Shown here: positions 13,371-23,480 of the stretch, in pieces
How the letters are laid out: each line of letters begins with the position of its first letter
Position numbering within the stretch: position 1 is the first letter of the stretch
NCBI GenBank assembly: GCA_019843655.1
Contig: JACDQD010000006.1
Span: forward strand, 16,014,246 to 16,078,245
Length of the DNA: 64,000 nt
From: Lethocerus indicus
Lineage: Eukaryota; Arthropoda; Insecta; Hemiptera; Belostomatidae
Direction of reading: 5' to 3'
Program-made: the position numbers and the translations under genes
The notes under the pieces: generated by a model
The model's database searches: none
Told to the model about the DNA's origin: nothing
What the model saw: the letters and a program-made list of their open reading frames with translations, nothing else

Positions 13371-16300
13371 GCTACTAATTTCCATGCTACTGGCGACGAG
13401 AGGACCACACCTACTTTAGGAGAGAGGAAAATCGAATCGCGTGGCAACTTGTAAATCTTCGGCTTATTTACCGCATGCCGTGTCGGGGAGCAGTTCCTCA
13501 TTTCTCTTCTTAATCGACAGGAGACAGTTGTCGGTATCTCGATTTTTATACTGAATTATGGTCAAATACTCTGGACAGCGAATTTCTTCCCACACGACAC
13601 CGCGTCCTTACAAGTGTGGCTCCCATTGGGAAACCAAACATTACGGCAAAAAAAATTAACTAATACTTATTGGAAGAGCATTTTCGATGAAAATGATACG
13701 TTCGGACCATTCATTATTAAAATATATGTTTTACTTAAAGAAAAAAATCCATAAAATTCAAACAAGAAATATTTAATTCAGCCAACGCTAGTATATCCGA
13801 TTTGCTGCCAGATGAAATCGAATAAGACCGAAGCAAACATTTTTAACAGTAGCAGTCTAAAAATTATCATTTTTATTCTTTAGTGTAGTTTTATGACACT
13901 TTCGGGTTTCAAAAATCAGGAAAAGATTTCAATCAGTTCGTCCATTAGAATTATAAAATAAGAAGAAAGAAATGAATTGAAATAATTTAGGATATACCCG
14001 GTTCATTTAAAAATCCCGAAGATTTAGGGCTTTGTTGTATATATTCAAATATATTCAGACATCCCATTTATTCAAACAGTAATAACACGCAATTTGCAAA
14101 TGTATGTCTATTAAGTGAATGGAACCGCGTGTGAATATGTGGATTAAAATTAGACAGTAATCATTAACCTTCGGTTGATATACAACCGTATATCCTGCGG
14201 CGTACGTTGATCGTTTAAACAAGTTCAAGTGGTAACGGACTCGATATTAAAACAGAGAGAGTCGATATTTCCATATTTTCTACTATCCCAGATTGCGAAA
14301 TTACACATTACTTCCCAACCTCCCCAATTAATAACAGTGTCGTATTAATAATTATTATGGCGGTGGGGATGCGCGAAAGCTATAAATTTTTCTTGTTCAG
14401 TCACAATTAATTCTCAGATCAATCATTTTCCGTAATAGAAGAAGTTATGATATAGTAGCGCTGACGTTATTTATCGCCGAAGGCCTCGAGCTGTAATCCT
14501 TACAAACTACAGACACTGTAATTACGCGAACCTCGCGAAGCGCTCGTAAAGTCTAAGACTGAAATCAAACGACTTTTAATAAACTCGGTACCGAGTTTTT
14601 ACTTTTGGTCGTCAACTTCACATAAAAAAGAATACAAGAGTTTTTGAAAATTACCCAAAAGAAACGGGTTCCACTAGCTAATCCAAAATGCATATCTAAA
14701 GGAATCCACCGACCATGAATTTGCGAAGTTTTAATTAATACATAAATTATTATTTTTAGACCCATATCTTAGTTCTTGATCTTATTTAGTTTCTTCACTG
14801 ATCTCCATAATCGTCCGATAGTCCCATTAAGAGTTCGATATCATTAATCACAAATGTTTGACTGTAACTTGCTGAAAATGGTATCATTTTATAAAGGAAC
14901 CTTTTTCGAAGACGAAAAAAGCAGTCAGCTTTTCTTATCTCACCAATATCATACCTGTGACCAATATCAGATACGTTAACATAAATGAACCCGGTCGCTT
15001 CTTTATTTCACTGAATTGTTCTACACTACAAAATCGGTAATTGAAAGATCAATAAAATCAATTCTCCTCCGTTAATATTAAGGGTTGTTGTCATCATTCT
15101 AATTCTATTTGTGCTTCAATGCAATGGTCATAGACAAAAAGAATACTCAATTGTCAATTCGTAACAGCATTTTGGTTTTATAAATGTTCCCGAGAAACGA
15201 AGACATGGGACATGCGCAACATTAGAAGACGAAGTTGTTTCATATACCGATTGACATAAATGAATAGCCAGGCTATGCGATATTGTTATTTTAGGGAAAC
15301 TTATAAGTTATATTTGTTTGTATCCCGCAGCGTTTTTTAATCCCCAGTTATATATACAATTATAGGGAATCAATTTCGGTTGAGATGTTCGTAAAAAATA
15401 ATACATTATTTATCATCACTTGTTAGGTTTTGTTTGAGAACTTTTCATCTGAGAGTGGAGAAACGAAAAAAGGGGTGGCTCTAGTCATCGGACCAACGTC
15501 GTGACATTTGATGAAACTGAACTGAACCCCAATTGGGGTTTAATAAAAACCGGCTATAAATCCGCGAACCAATTTTGCCATTTAACGGAGCACAACGGAG
15601 GCCGCATCGGTCGGGCCTTCTTCTTCAGCCGAAGAGATTTTCCGCCAAAATAAAATACGCGGTAACCCCGTGAAATTAGGTTATTAAATTATCTTCTGAT
15701 AGAGAAAAGAAGAGTCGCGTTTTTCTCGGAACTTCAATTTTGGGAAAAAGCCACGACTTTTGGATCCTTTGCCAATCGTCCCGGAAGTAAGATTGTCATT
15801 TATTGGCTTTCAATTATTAGTTTAATTCGTGAACAAAAACTATTTTCAGATGTATAGTTCAGAGTATAAAACAAAAAATATATACGCGCTCCTCGAACCA
15901 TTTAGAACGTTCAAATTTCCGAGAGGATATTCCAGTGTACGGCGGTCGAAGCTCTTGAGCCAATAAATCGTAAATTTATCCAGACATATAACTACTATAG
16001 AGTATATTAATTTTCTTGGTGTTATAATGATCTTTATTTTAACCACTTTGAAAGTAATTTTTGTAGTTGTATATAAATCCTTATATATAATTATTGTAAA
16101 CAACAAAACGGTTAGTTATGCAAGAACTATGTGAACAAATTATTCATGAGAAGTTTATAATTATCTACCGTATTGATTTTAATTTTAGCCATGTTTTTTT
16201 TCTTCTGAATCTGTTTAATTTATGGCTACAATGGGATTCTAAAGATTAAATTGTTGTTGATCTCGAGAAAGTCTCAGTAGTTGATTCATTCAACTAACAG

Positions 16301-17020
16301 TCCAGTAGTGATCTGAGTTATGAAATTAAGTATGATTCTGGGCTTAAATTCAGCACCTAATTGTTTAATTATTACGGTCGGCGAAAAATAAATAGGCGTT
16401 GTTTAGGATATATATTAATTCAGTCGGAAATAAATTGAGTTGGACAGGGCTATAATTAGCGCTTCGATACAATGTTAGACGTTCATTTTTAGACCCGTCG
16501 ACAAAAACCGGCCGCCGCCGGCTTCTGTTTGTTGGGTCGTTTAGAACAAACGTAATGCTTTTTTCTTTACTTTTAACTTATTGCATTAACCATATCCAAC
16601 TGCAAATAGATTGCAGACTCAGCGACCGATTTGTAATGAACGTCTGCCTAAAGGGAATGTTCCTCTGTAGGCCGCTAAGAGGCATTTCATCGTGCGGCTT
16701 GAGTCTGCAAGACTCATTCAAATAATTTTCTCCAAGATTTAAACATTTTTCAAATTAATTTATAATAGGTCCGTGAAGTCTGTTGTGTTGAACTATGTTG
16801 TACATTACCCCATACAAGTGAATAGAAGAAAATGCCCATTTAAGTCTAAATTAAATTTAATAAAACACCAGCGAGAACATTTTAAAGAAGTTTCTTTGTT
16901 AGACTGGCGTATAAAATACAATTATTGTACCCATATAATAGCGTACAAATGTCGCAGTCTTTAAATGCGTATAATTAATACGCGAATAAAGATATCTAAA
17001 TGTTGTATATTTTATTTTAA
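13371..17020. other. Intronic DNA with regulatory-looking patches
   Basis: Patches at 13380-13640, 14320-14540, 15430-15780 and 16440-16700 are richer in CG steps than their surroundings and contain ATTA/TTTAT words (for example GGCTATAAATCC at 15552). The zinc-finger relic at 16773 is listed separately. Confidence 0.35.
16773..16970 (+). pseudogene. Relic of C2H2 zinc-finger coding sequence
   Basis: Seen: a plus-strand frame of about 63 codons contains CPFKSKLNLIKHQREHF (Cys codon at 16833, last His at 16878). The spacing F-x5-L-x2-H-x3-H is exact for a C2H2 finger. The first cysteine is missing and Cys-to-His is two residues short (x10 instead of x12). About 15 residues later YNYCTHIIAYKCRSL looks like the start of a second finger in which one cysteine is lost; a TAA then stops the frame at 16962. 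Known: fingers of the form CxxCPFKSK...LxxHxxxH are common in arthropod zinc-finger proteins. Inference: a decayed fragment of a zinc-finger gene or retrocopy in antisense orientation inside the intron. No ATG, splice sites or intact finger support a working gene. Confidence 0.38.
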
Positions 17021-17560
17021 TAAACGCCCATTACAGGACGGTATCGGTGTCGTTAGTGCGCGCCCGTTGGGCCGAATTGCGCTAACAATTATGATAATTT
17101 GAGACTAAAAATCGCCTACTTATAGTGCACGTTAACTTGGCCAGTCCGGGAATTGGGGTAGGTGAACGGAATCGAAAAAAAGGGCTAAACACAAAATATA
17201 AAAATAACAATCAGAAAAAGGGCCGGAATAATTCCGGGGGACTTTTATTGCCGGGCCGCTAATAAAAGGGGCCACGGGCCGTTGGCTCGGGCATGCAAGC
17301 CCGCCGGCTCAATATGAATCGTTTATCGCCTCCGGGGGATCGGTTTTTATTCCGTCTTATTATTTGTTCAACGGCGGTGGTTTTTATTTTCATTTTTCCG
17401 GGACGTTCCCGCTAACTATTTTAAAATTTTAATACGGGGGGGAAAGCGGCGAGAGAAAGTGGAAATGCGGAGGAGGGTCCGGCCTGATTTGCATTTCCCG
17501 CCTAAAACCAACAGGACTTATCAGAGCCGTTTACAGGGCCAGTCCAAATTGGCATTTTGA
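17021..17560. promoter_or_regulatory. Candidate conserved regulatory block in the intron
   Basis: About 500 bases of GC-rich sequence bounded by AT-rich DNA. It is stop-rich in all frames, so it is not coding. It holds two inverted repeats, several TTTATT/ATTATT words set between GC runs, and a purine tract (17430-17480). This texture is typical of long conserved enhancers in insects, which is inference. Confidence 0.3.
17223..17237. promoter_or_regulatory. 15-base palindrome CCGGAATAATTCCGG in a GC-rich intronic block
   Basis: Seven-base arms around one central A, 50 bases before a CGGGC-ATGCAA-GCCCG inverted repeat (17288-17303). Both sit in the block 17021-17560. A stem of this length is expected a few times by chance, so context is the main argument. 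Confidence 0.35.
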
Positions 17561-19059
17561 CAAATTTTCTAATACTGTTTATATGTATTGTTGTAAAATA
17601 AATAAATATAAATATTACAGCATCCATTTCCAAGAAGTCAGATCACCGTTTGATCCATGAGAGGCTTGAACAAACTATCAGTTTATAAAAATTATAATTT
17701 AGCCAAATTGTCACAATTCTGTTTTAGATACTTATCAACTGTTCTGGCCCAAATTCTGTTCTATATATATTAGCCCTCAGGAAACCTCTACTCAAATATA
17801 AGGTTGTACAAGAATGCTCGCGGTCATGAACCTCTGGTGAAAATATAATGAGATATAATATTTACTGATTATCACGTGTACAATAATAATAATAATAATA
17901 ATTCCAGAAGAACCTAACGAAATATTGAAAATTCTAGAGAAAACAATTACAATATCGTAGGATTTATTTCTCCATAACATTCATTTCAGCAATAATTTTG
18001 ATATACTTTACCGAAACCGCTAATAAATATGATACCCTAAAGATATTTCGGAAATGATGAATCGCAAAATCTTGTTTTATCTGTATTATATCGAGTTTAA
18101 AACTCATTATTTCAAGAGAATACCTACTCGTGGATTCTGTTCTTTTACTCGTATTGCAACGAATATGGTTACAAACCGAAATTTGACAATAGAGGAAGAC
18201 TCCGTCTTACGATTACGCAATGCCCAATTTAGGGCCTCGCGAACCTAGGCCGCTCGATGGCCCTTGCCGACGCTCCAAGGGCATTTCCGATTTCAATTCG
18301 CCCATTTACCTTACTTCTAAGTGCACTGCATTGTACCTAATTACAGGTATACAACGGTTAATAAAGACATGTCCACTGCCGAATGGTTAAGGAAGGCAGA
18401 CCTAGAGGTACTATCAACTTCGGGGTCTGGTCTACAGCGCCTATCTCCAGCTCTTTGAGGGCCGCCCATCAGGAATCCAATTCTATGCAAATCCGAACCC
18501 TTTTGTTTTCGGCCGGGGCCTTATCTCAGAAACTATTATTGTCGTATAAATTAGGCGGCGGCCTGGGCAATAAAGTGTAGAACATGACGTTCGCGTCGTT
18601 ACACTTGGCCGGCAAATTCAGTTACAGTCGCGGTATTCGCGGCAAGTTGTCTCGGGTGACTCGGTTCCACGCGGGTCGGGAGGAGTGTTCCCGTTCAGAT
18701 TCCGAGGATGTACACAAGTCGTAGGCGCTAAATCCGAGAAGGATACTGTACAAGTAAAACTGGAAGACTTACAGAGGGCTTACAGAATTGGCACCGATAT
18801 CAATTAAGACGGAGTGGTCTCACACCAGAGAGTTTAGTATATTCCAAATTCGATATATATCAATCAAGGCAGTATCAGACAACGCGGAACGGTGTAAACT
18901 AATCTATCCTAAGTGTTTCGGGAACTGACTCGCTATTTCAGAACGGAAATGCACACAAACGTTATCCGCTGTACTTAAGCCAGTCCGCTCGTTTATTTAT
19001 CGTAGTGCGAATAGTGGCGGGGCTTGTAATTGGGAGAGGGTCGGCTGTGTAGTAAACGA
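17561..19059. other. Intronic DNA next to the exon
   Basis: AT-rich to about 18200, then more balanced up to the donor. No additional exon was recognised; plus-strand frames of 64-65 codons at 18054 and 18383 have no features. Confidence 0.4.
17881..17902. repeat. (AAT)7 microsatellite
   Basis: CAATAATAATAATAATAATAATT. It accounts for the poly-isoleucine stretch in the minus-strand open frame there, which is not a gene. Confidence 0.9.
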
Positions 19060-19067
19060 TCTTACCT
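19060..19067 (-). other. 5' splice donor of the coding exon
   Basis: On the minus strand the exon ends in CCAAG and the intron begins GTAAGA. This agrees with the U1-complementary donor consensus (MAG|GTRAGT) at nearly every position. Reading through the donor would add unrelated residues, so splicing is the better reading. Confidence 0.75.
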
Positions 19068-19200
19068 TGGATTGAGCGGCGTAGTCGAGTGCGAGCATGC
19101 AGTCATTGTATCCGTTTTCTGTCTTGATGGTCGGGTTGGTGGGGGGGCCGCAGAATTGACTCACGGAGTCCCTGTACCAGGGATACATGGCCGTGCTCAT
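19066..19200 (-). CDS. First coding exon (45 codons) of an unidentified, probably nuclear regulatory protein; partial
   Basis: Seen: the minus strand reads ATG at 19200 and stays open for exactly 45 codons to AAG at 19066, followed at once by GTAAGA, a near-ideal splice donor, so the exon ends in phase 0. An in-frame TGA ten codons upstream (19230-19228) fixes the start region; Met5 is the only alternative nearby start. The peptide begins MSTAMYPWYRDSVSQFCGPP. Residues 29-32, IKTE, fit the SUMO consensus (hydrophobic-K-x-E). The last third is NDCMLALDYAAQSK. Known: YPW-type tryptophan motifs occur N-terminal to homeodomains in Hox proteins (usually YPWM), and IKTE-type sites are common in transcription factors. 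Inference: a transcriptional regulator whose DNA-binding part lies in exons beyond the left edge. There is no homeodomain, zinc finger or other domain in this exon, so I do not name the gene. A Hox gene, a nuclear receptor isoform or an LCOR/E93-like cofactor would all be conceivable. Confidence 0.72.
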
Positions 19201-19362
19201 CCGACGCTCCTTCCTCGGGCGCTCCCCTCAGGCACTAACGTCTTTTAGGCGCACTCGCGACCCCGCCCCACTCTCTCTCTCTCTCGCAAGTCACCCCCGC
19301 GCGGGCCGGCACTCTCTAAGTCAATCAAACTGGCGCACTGTGATCTCTCGGACGCGATACCC

Positions 19363-19411
19363 GTGTGAGTGTCAGTGTGGGTGTATGTGTGTGTGTGTGG
19401 GTGTGTGCGCG
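19363..19411. repeat. GT-rich simple repeat in the leader
   Basis: An interrupted GT tract (GTGTGAGTGTCAGTGTGGGT then TGTGTGTGTG) within the GC-rich leader of the minus-strand gene. Confidence 0.85.
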
Positions 19412-19623
19412 GGAAGAGAGAGGGACTCTCGTCTCTCGGTTTGCCAGTGTGTGATCTGTGATGTGTGATGCGATGTGATGCGATGCGGCGGCGGCGGCGC
19501 TCTCTCTCCGTCTCGGCAGGAAGACAACGGCAGGGCCTGCCGAGGGCCCCCGCCCGCCCCCCGGGCTCGGCAGCCTCCGCCGAACATCGGCCCCTCCCGA
19601 CCCCCACCCGACAACCGGCCGCA

Positions 19624-19649
19624 CCGCCCCGCCCCGCCCCGCCCCGCCG
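19624..19649 (-). promoter_or_regulatory. Tandem GC boxes (Sp1/KLF type)
   Basis: Four perfect CCCCG repeats with GC-rich flanks create at least three overlapping GGGGCGGGG sites on the minus strand. They lie about 430 bases upstream of the start codon and inside the GC-rich leader block, a usual position for such boxes. Confidence 0.5.
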
Positions 19650-19760
19650 CCACACCATGACCACACCTAACTCCCCATTCATATCACCTCCCCTAACAAC
19701 CCTCCACATACGCCAACAGGATAAAAACATGATAGTGTTCATTAAGTACCATTACGATAA

Positions 19761-22700
19761 AAACCTAAAACAAATATCTATTTCTCCCAGAATAATCCTT
19801 TCCCGTCGACTCAACCATAAACGTACAAATAATATGGAGAAACCATTGTGTAGACAGTTTTGTCTTAATATTACTGGTAATGATAGGCAGGACGACCCGA
19901 TAAAGTCGGAGGTAATAAATTATAATTATTTAATTTATTTTACGTTTATTTACTAGTACATCTATTTGATATTTATATTACTTGCGAGCGGTGTTGTTGA
20001 CGTGTGTTACATGCTAGCCGATGCGAGCCCGTGCAGGGGGGTTGCATTTCTGGCACCCCGACCAGCGTAGACGCTCGATAAAATTGTTAGGCCACTATAA
20101 CTATTAAATAAGTAACACTGCTCTTACCGGGGACCTTCTTGGACCATGAAAAACGCGACAATAATAACCTCCGACAACTAAGCACTTGGCATTCATTCCA
20201 AGAAATGAAGAAATCCTCTCAAGAAATATGGGAATATTTTTTAAATAAAAAAAGAAATTGCACTAATAACTATCTATTGCCTAGGGTTCCTATTACATTA
20301 AGTCAATCAGGAATACTGAGTAATGATTCGAGCCCAGTTCGAGAAATTTGGGAGAAACCGCCGAAATTTAACGAGGCCAGGGAACTCATATGTCGAAGTG
20401 CTGATAAGAAACAGAGTCCCATTAATTCGTGAAAGAAATCAATATATAAGGACGGGTTTTAGAAGAAAGTCCCAACTGTCAATGCAGAATATTTATTGCG
20501 TATAAGAATGGCGAAAGAGCCGTCATTAACGTGGTTTCATGGAGTTTTTAATGTACCGTAAAGAAGTTCGCAGAGAAATTGTGTACAGCTATTACATGAG
20601 TACCATATTATAGCACGAGAAAAGTGGTAACTTCTTTAAAAATTACCAATACCCTAAGAACAATTTCCTCGTTAAAATATTTTTTCATTGGCATACAGTT
20701 TTCTATAGAAATCTAGTTCTTCCAACATAGAATCGGTCATCCGCTACTTTGCAGGAATATCGCGGTTTTGCGAGGGACCTTTGACTTAAACTTTATTTCA
20801 ATATTACACTTGTTATTATAATCATTTTAGAAAAGCAATAAATCATTTTGGTCTCGATTAAAGTCAAAGTGGCCGTGCTAAAATACCCTACTGCGTCTTG
20901 TTTGGAAACCGATAATGGCGAGATTTCTAAACGTGTCTAATTCCAGGCACGGTTGAACATATTTCAGTTCCTTTCTGGACGTCCCTGTAACAATTTAACT
21001 GTTACAATGGACATAGCAAAACCGTTTGCCGGAATAATATGACATCAAGGAGGAACAATTCTGTTCACAGTTTAAATATGATTATGTTGAAAATTATATT
21101 TCGTTTTATCCAAAATTATATTTAATTCACTACGTCGAAGAACTGAGCGCTGAATTTTTCAGTATAAGAAGGCTGAAATATGTCACGATCTTCTATTCGC
21201 ATTGAGCTCAAGGAACCTAAGTATTGATTTACTTATGTGCAGGCAGGGTAGCTCATATTACAATATCTCAAGTATGCGCTATACTATATATTATAGACTA
21301 TTTCATCAATGCAACATACTAATTATATGAAGTTAATGAACACTAATTACATCGAGAACAGGCGTTCTGACCACAGTAGTTTTACGACCATTTTTATCGG
21401 CTTTGGGTCAAGGTAGCTCCAAAATCGCCGACGAGGACTTCTCGACCTTCCAGCGTTTGGCCAGGACCTTGTTCTGAGTGGACAATCACTTTGTCCTTCG
21501 CACAGACGCCCACGGTAAGGCAGCCTATATCCTTCCTTATCTCCGTATAGTTAAGCGTCTAAATCAACAGTGCCGTTGATTATATCTAAATGCTACTAAA
21601 AATATTTCCTAATCTGAATTTACATGTGTGGTTTCAGCCGTACTTAACTGTATATCGGTACACTAATATATTTCCATATACATCCATAAATACGTAGTAT
21701 ATAAGACGCAATATATACGATTTTATTTTATATGGATAAATTGAAGTGAATTTATTCGTCACTTTTTTGGCTGATAAATAGACAACACAGAATATTGTTG
21801 ATTAAATTGTTGTAATGAAATAGTCACACGTCTGCCTCTTAATGTCATCCCCATAATATGCGCAAACGAACATAAAATGTACGAAGAACGAAGTGTAATT
21901 AATTATTTTACCAACCTGTTGTAAGGTTGACAGGGAGGGTTTTATAGTTATATTTTGTTATTTACGCTTTCACCTCTAAGAATAAGAATATAGCTCTTAT
22001 TTTTTTGTTCTGACCCCGCTTGCTCGCTTAATCCGATGCTAGCCTAGTTCAACTTCTTGCTATCTTCAGTAGCGTTCCGTTGTTGGATTAGTGAGGCACT
22101 TACACATGTCTGTTGCCGAAGGGACATCCTGTCTACATTGTGTGAGGTTTATGTATATACAATATTTTCTGTATGTCTTCAATTTCTATATTATATAATC
22201 TAAACAAACATTCCGCGAAAATTCCGGTGCGGGATTTAAATTGTGACGATGGTGTTAATCGTGGTGTTTCCTTATCTGCGGGTTAAATAAATATCAGAGC
22301 CTAAGAGAACTTGAAAAAATTAAAGAATTCGTACTATCTAAATCTGTACTGCTTAAGTATCATTCAGGTATTAAGACGGCAACGGGTATTGCCGCTTCCC
22401 CGAAGGAATTGCTCTCTGGACGGACTGCTATTCGGCATTGGGAGATTTGCTGTGACCGGTAGCGGACTAGGCTCGATAGGCAACTTGGGCAATTCGCGTT
22501 TAGGCTCTCGGATTCTAAAAATATCGACGGCCGATACGAAAGAATTCCATTCTGAACCGGGCGGACATGATGGCGGTCGGACGAAGCCCGCCAGGACAAC
22601 CCATCCAATAAAACGGGATAGCCGCGCTTGGCCTTATTTGCCGCAAGGATTCCAGCCCCTCGACTCTCCCGGCTCACAATTACCAGGTAGTAACACTTAA

Positions 22701-23230
22701 AATCCCAGCCTTCGCTACTTATACGATCTTGTAACGACGGCGGATAATTTTTCAGACTGCCACAGTAGCTAAACTTCTAATCCACTCCGAGAAACGTTAA
22801 TTCCAATCATGTTTCGCAATTTTAAAGAAACTTCCTTTTCCTCTGACCAGTACTCTGCTGCCGGAGTCGTGGAAAAAAATAATTTTGTCATTTCAAGTAC
22901 GGTCGACTACTAATCGAAGGACTGGAAAAGGTTACTCTCTGTATGCAGTGTTTTTTAAGGACTTGTTCGTAACGTTGTACCGAACTGAGAAACTGGAAGC
23001 ACAAATTGGTAGAATCTAATAACCAAAACGTCTATACATATCTCATGCTTGGTATCTAATTAAAAACCAGGATTTAAAATAAACAAGAGGGACAATTTTT
23101 ATATTCGCACGTTATAACCCGACATTTATTAACAATATGAACTCAGGATCGAGGAAAGAGTGTATTAAATACGTAAATTACTTAAAATTAAAAAAATCCT
23201 GGGAAATAGTCGCGATGACTGCACCCGGGC
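19761..23230. other. AT-rich upstream DNA
   Basis: Apart from the coding-like segment at 21340-21579, a patch at 22370-22690 keeps frames open on both strands (129 and 105 codons) with no recognisable domain. A 97-codon plus-strand frame at 20139 is also unsupported. Confidence 0.35.
21340..21579 (+). pseudogene. Coding-like segment interrupted by a stop; family not recognised
   Basis: In an AT-rich neighbourhood this stretch is GC-balanced. One plus-strand frame is open from 21340 to 21579 except for a single TGA at 21475-21477. Its codons end in G or C far more often than the surroundings would give (for example ATC GCC GAC GAG GAC TTC). The conceptual peptide includes SSKIADEDFSTFQRLARTLF before the stop and VDNHFVLRTDAHGKAAYILP after it. 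A GTAAGG donor-like site lies inside the second part (21515). The opposite strand is also open for about 54 codons across the same bases, so the coding strand is not certain. I recognise no family. A decayed exon or mobile-element fragment is the most economical reading; a conserved non-coding element is the alternative. Confidence 0.25.
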
Positions 23231-23480
23231 GAGCTGGGGTTCAAATTGGACAGTGTGCTCCTAAAACCAGCGGGAGTTGGCATTTGTCTGGGTGATAAGG
23301 GCAGTTGCCATTAGGCGCCAGATAGCCGAGAGTGAGTGAGAGATGGTGAGGGGGGGAGCGAGAGAGGGAGAGGGCGTCTTAATTAGCGGATCTGGCCGCG
23401 GAGGGACTGGGCTGACAGGTAATTAAAACCAAATATAAAAGAGATAACCGGGCGTCCCTCGGCCATGACTACCGACGGGC
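23231..23480. promoter_or_regulatory. GC-balanced block with GA-rich tract
   Basis: Contains GGCGCCAGATAGCC, a GA-rich run (23330-23375), and CAGGTAATTAAAACC (a Zelda-like CAGGTA next to a homeodomain core). Regulatory function is inferred from texture only. Confidence 0.25.

Larger units (their letters stand above)
1..19065 (-). other. 5' part of the first intron of the 19.1-kb gene (3' end outside the window)
   Basis: No downstream exon with a good acceptor and a convincing protein could be identified between 19065 and 1, so the intron is taken to run past the left edge. Long first introns carrying regulatory elements are usual in developmental regulators. An unrecognised small exon inside this stretch cannot be excluded, because the second exon would only need to be an open phase-0 segment after a CAG. 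Component blocks are listed separately. Confidence 0.5.
19245..19742 (-). other. Long upstream open reading frame (165 codons) in the leader, probably not a protein gene
   Basis: An ATG at 19742 opens a frame that ends in TAA at 19247-19245, 44 bases before the main ATG and in a different frame. Its product would be arginine/glycine-rich with a His-Thr repeat from the GT tract, so its composition follows the underlying simple repeats and the GC-rich DNA rather than a protein family. It matters only if transcription starts upstream of 19742, in which case it could lower translation of the main frame. Otherwise it is chance openness in stop-poor sequence. Confidence 0.25.
19201..19760 (-). promoter_or_regulatory. 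GC-rich 5' leader and probable promoter of the minus-strand gene
   Basis: Directly upstream of the ATG the DNA switches from AT-rich to strongly GC- and CpG-rich. It contains a CT tract (GA on the gene strand, 19270-19285), a GT-rich tract (19363-19411), a GCG run (19486-19499), and four tandem CCCCG pentamers (19627-19646), which read GGGGCGGGG-type Sp1/KLF boxes on the gene strand. No clear TATA box is visible upstream of the GC boxes. The likely start of transcription is therefore a dispersed one between about 19500 and 19750, which is inference. The GA tract would fit GAGA-factor binding. Beyond 19680 the sequence becomes AT-rich again. Confidence 0.5.
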
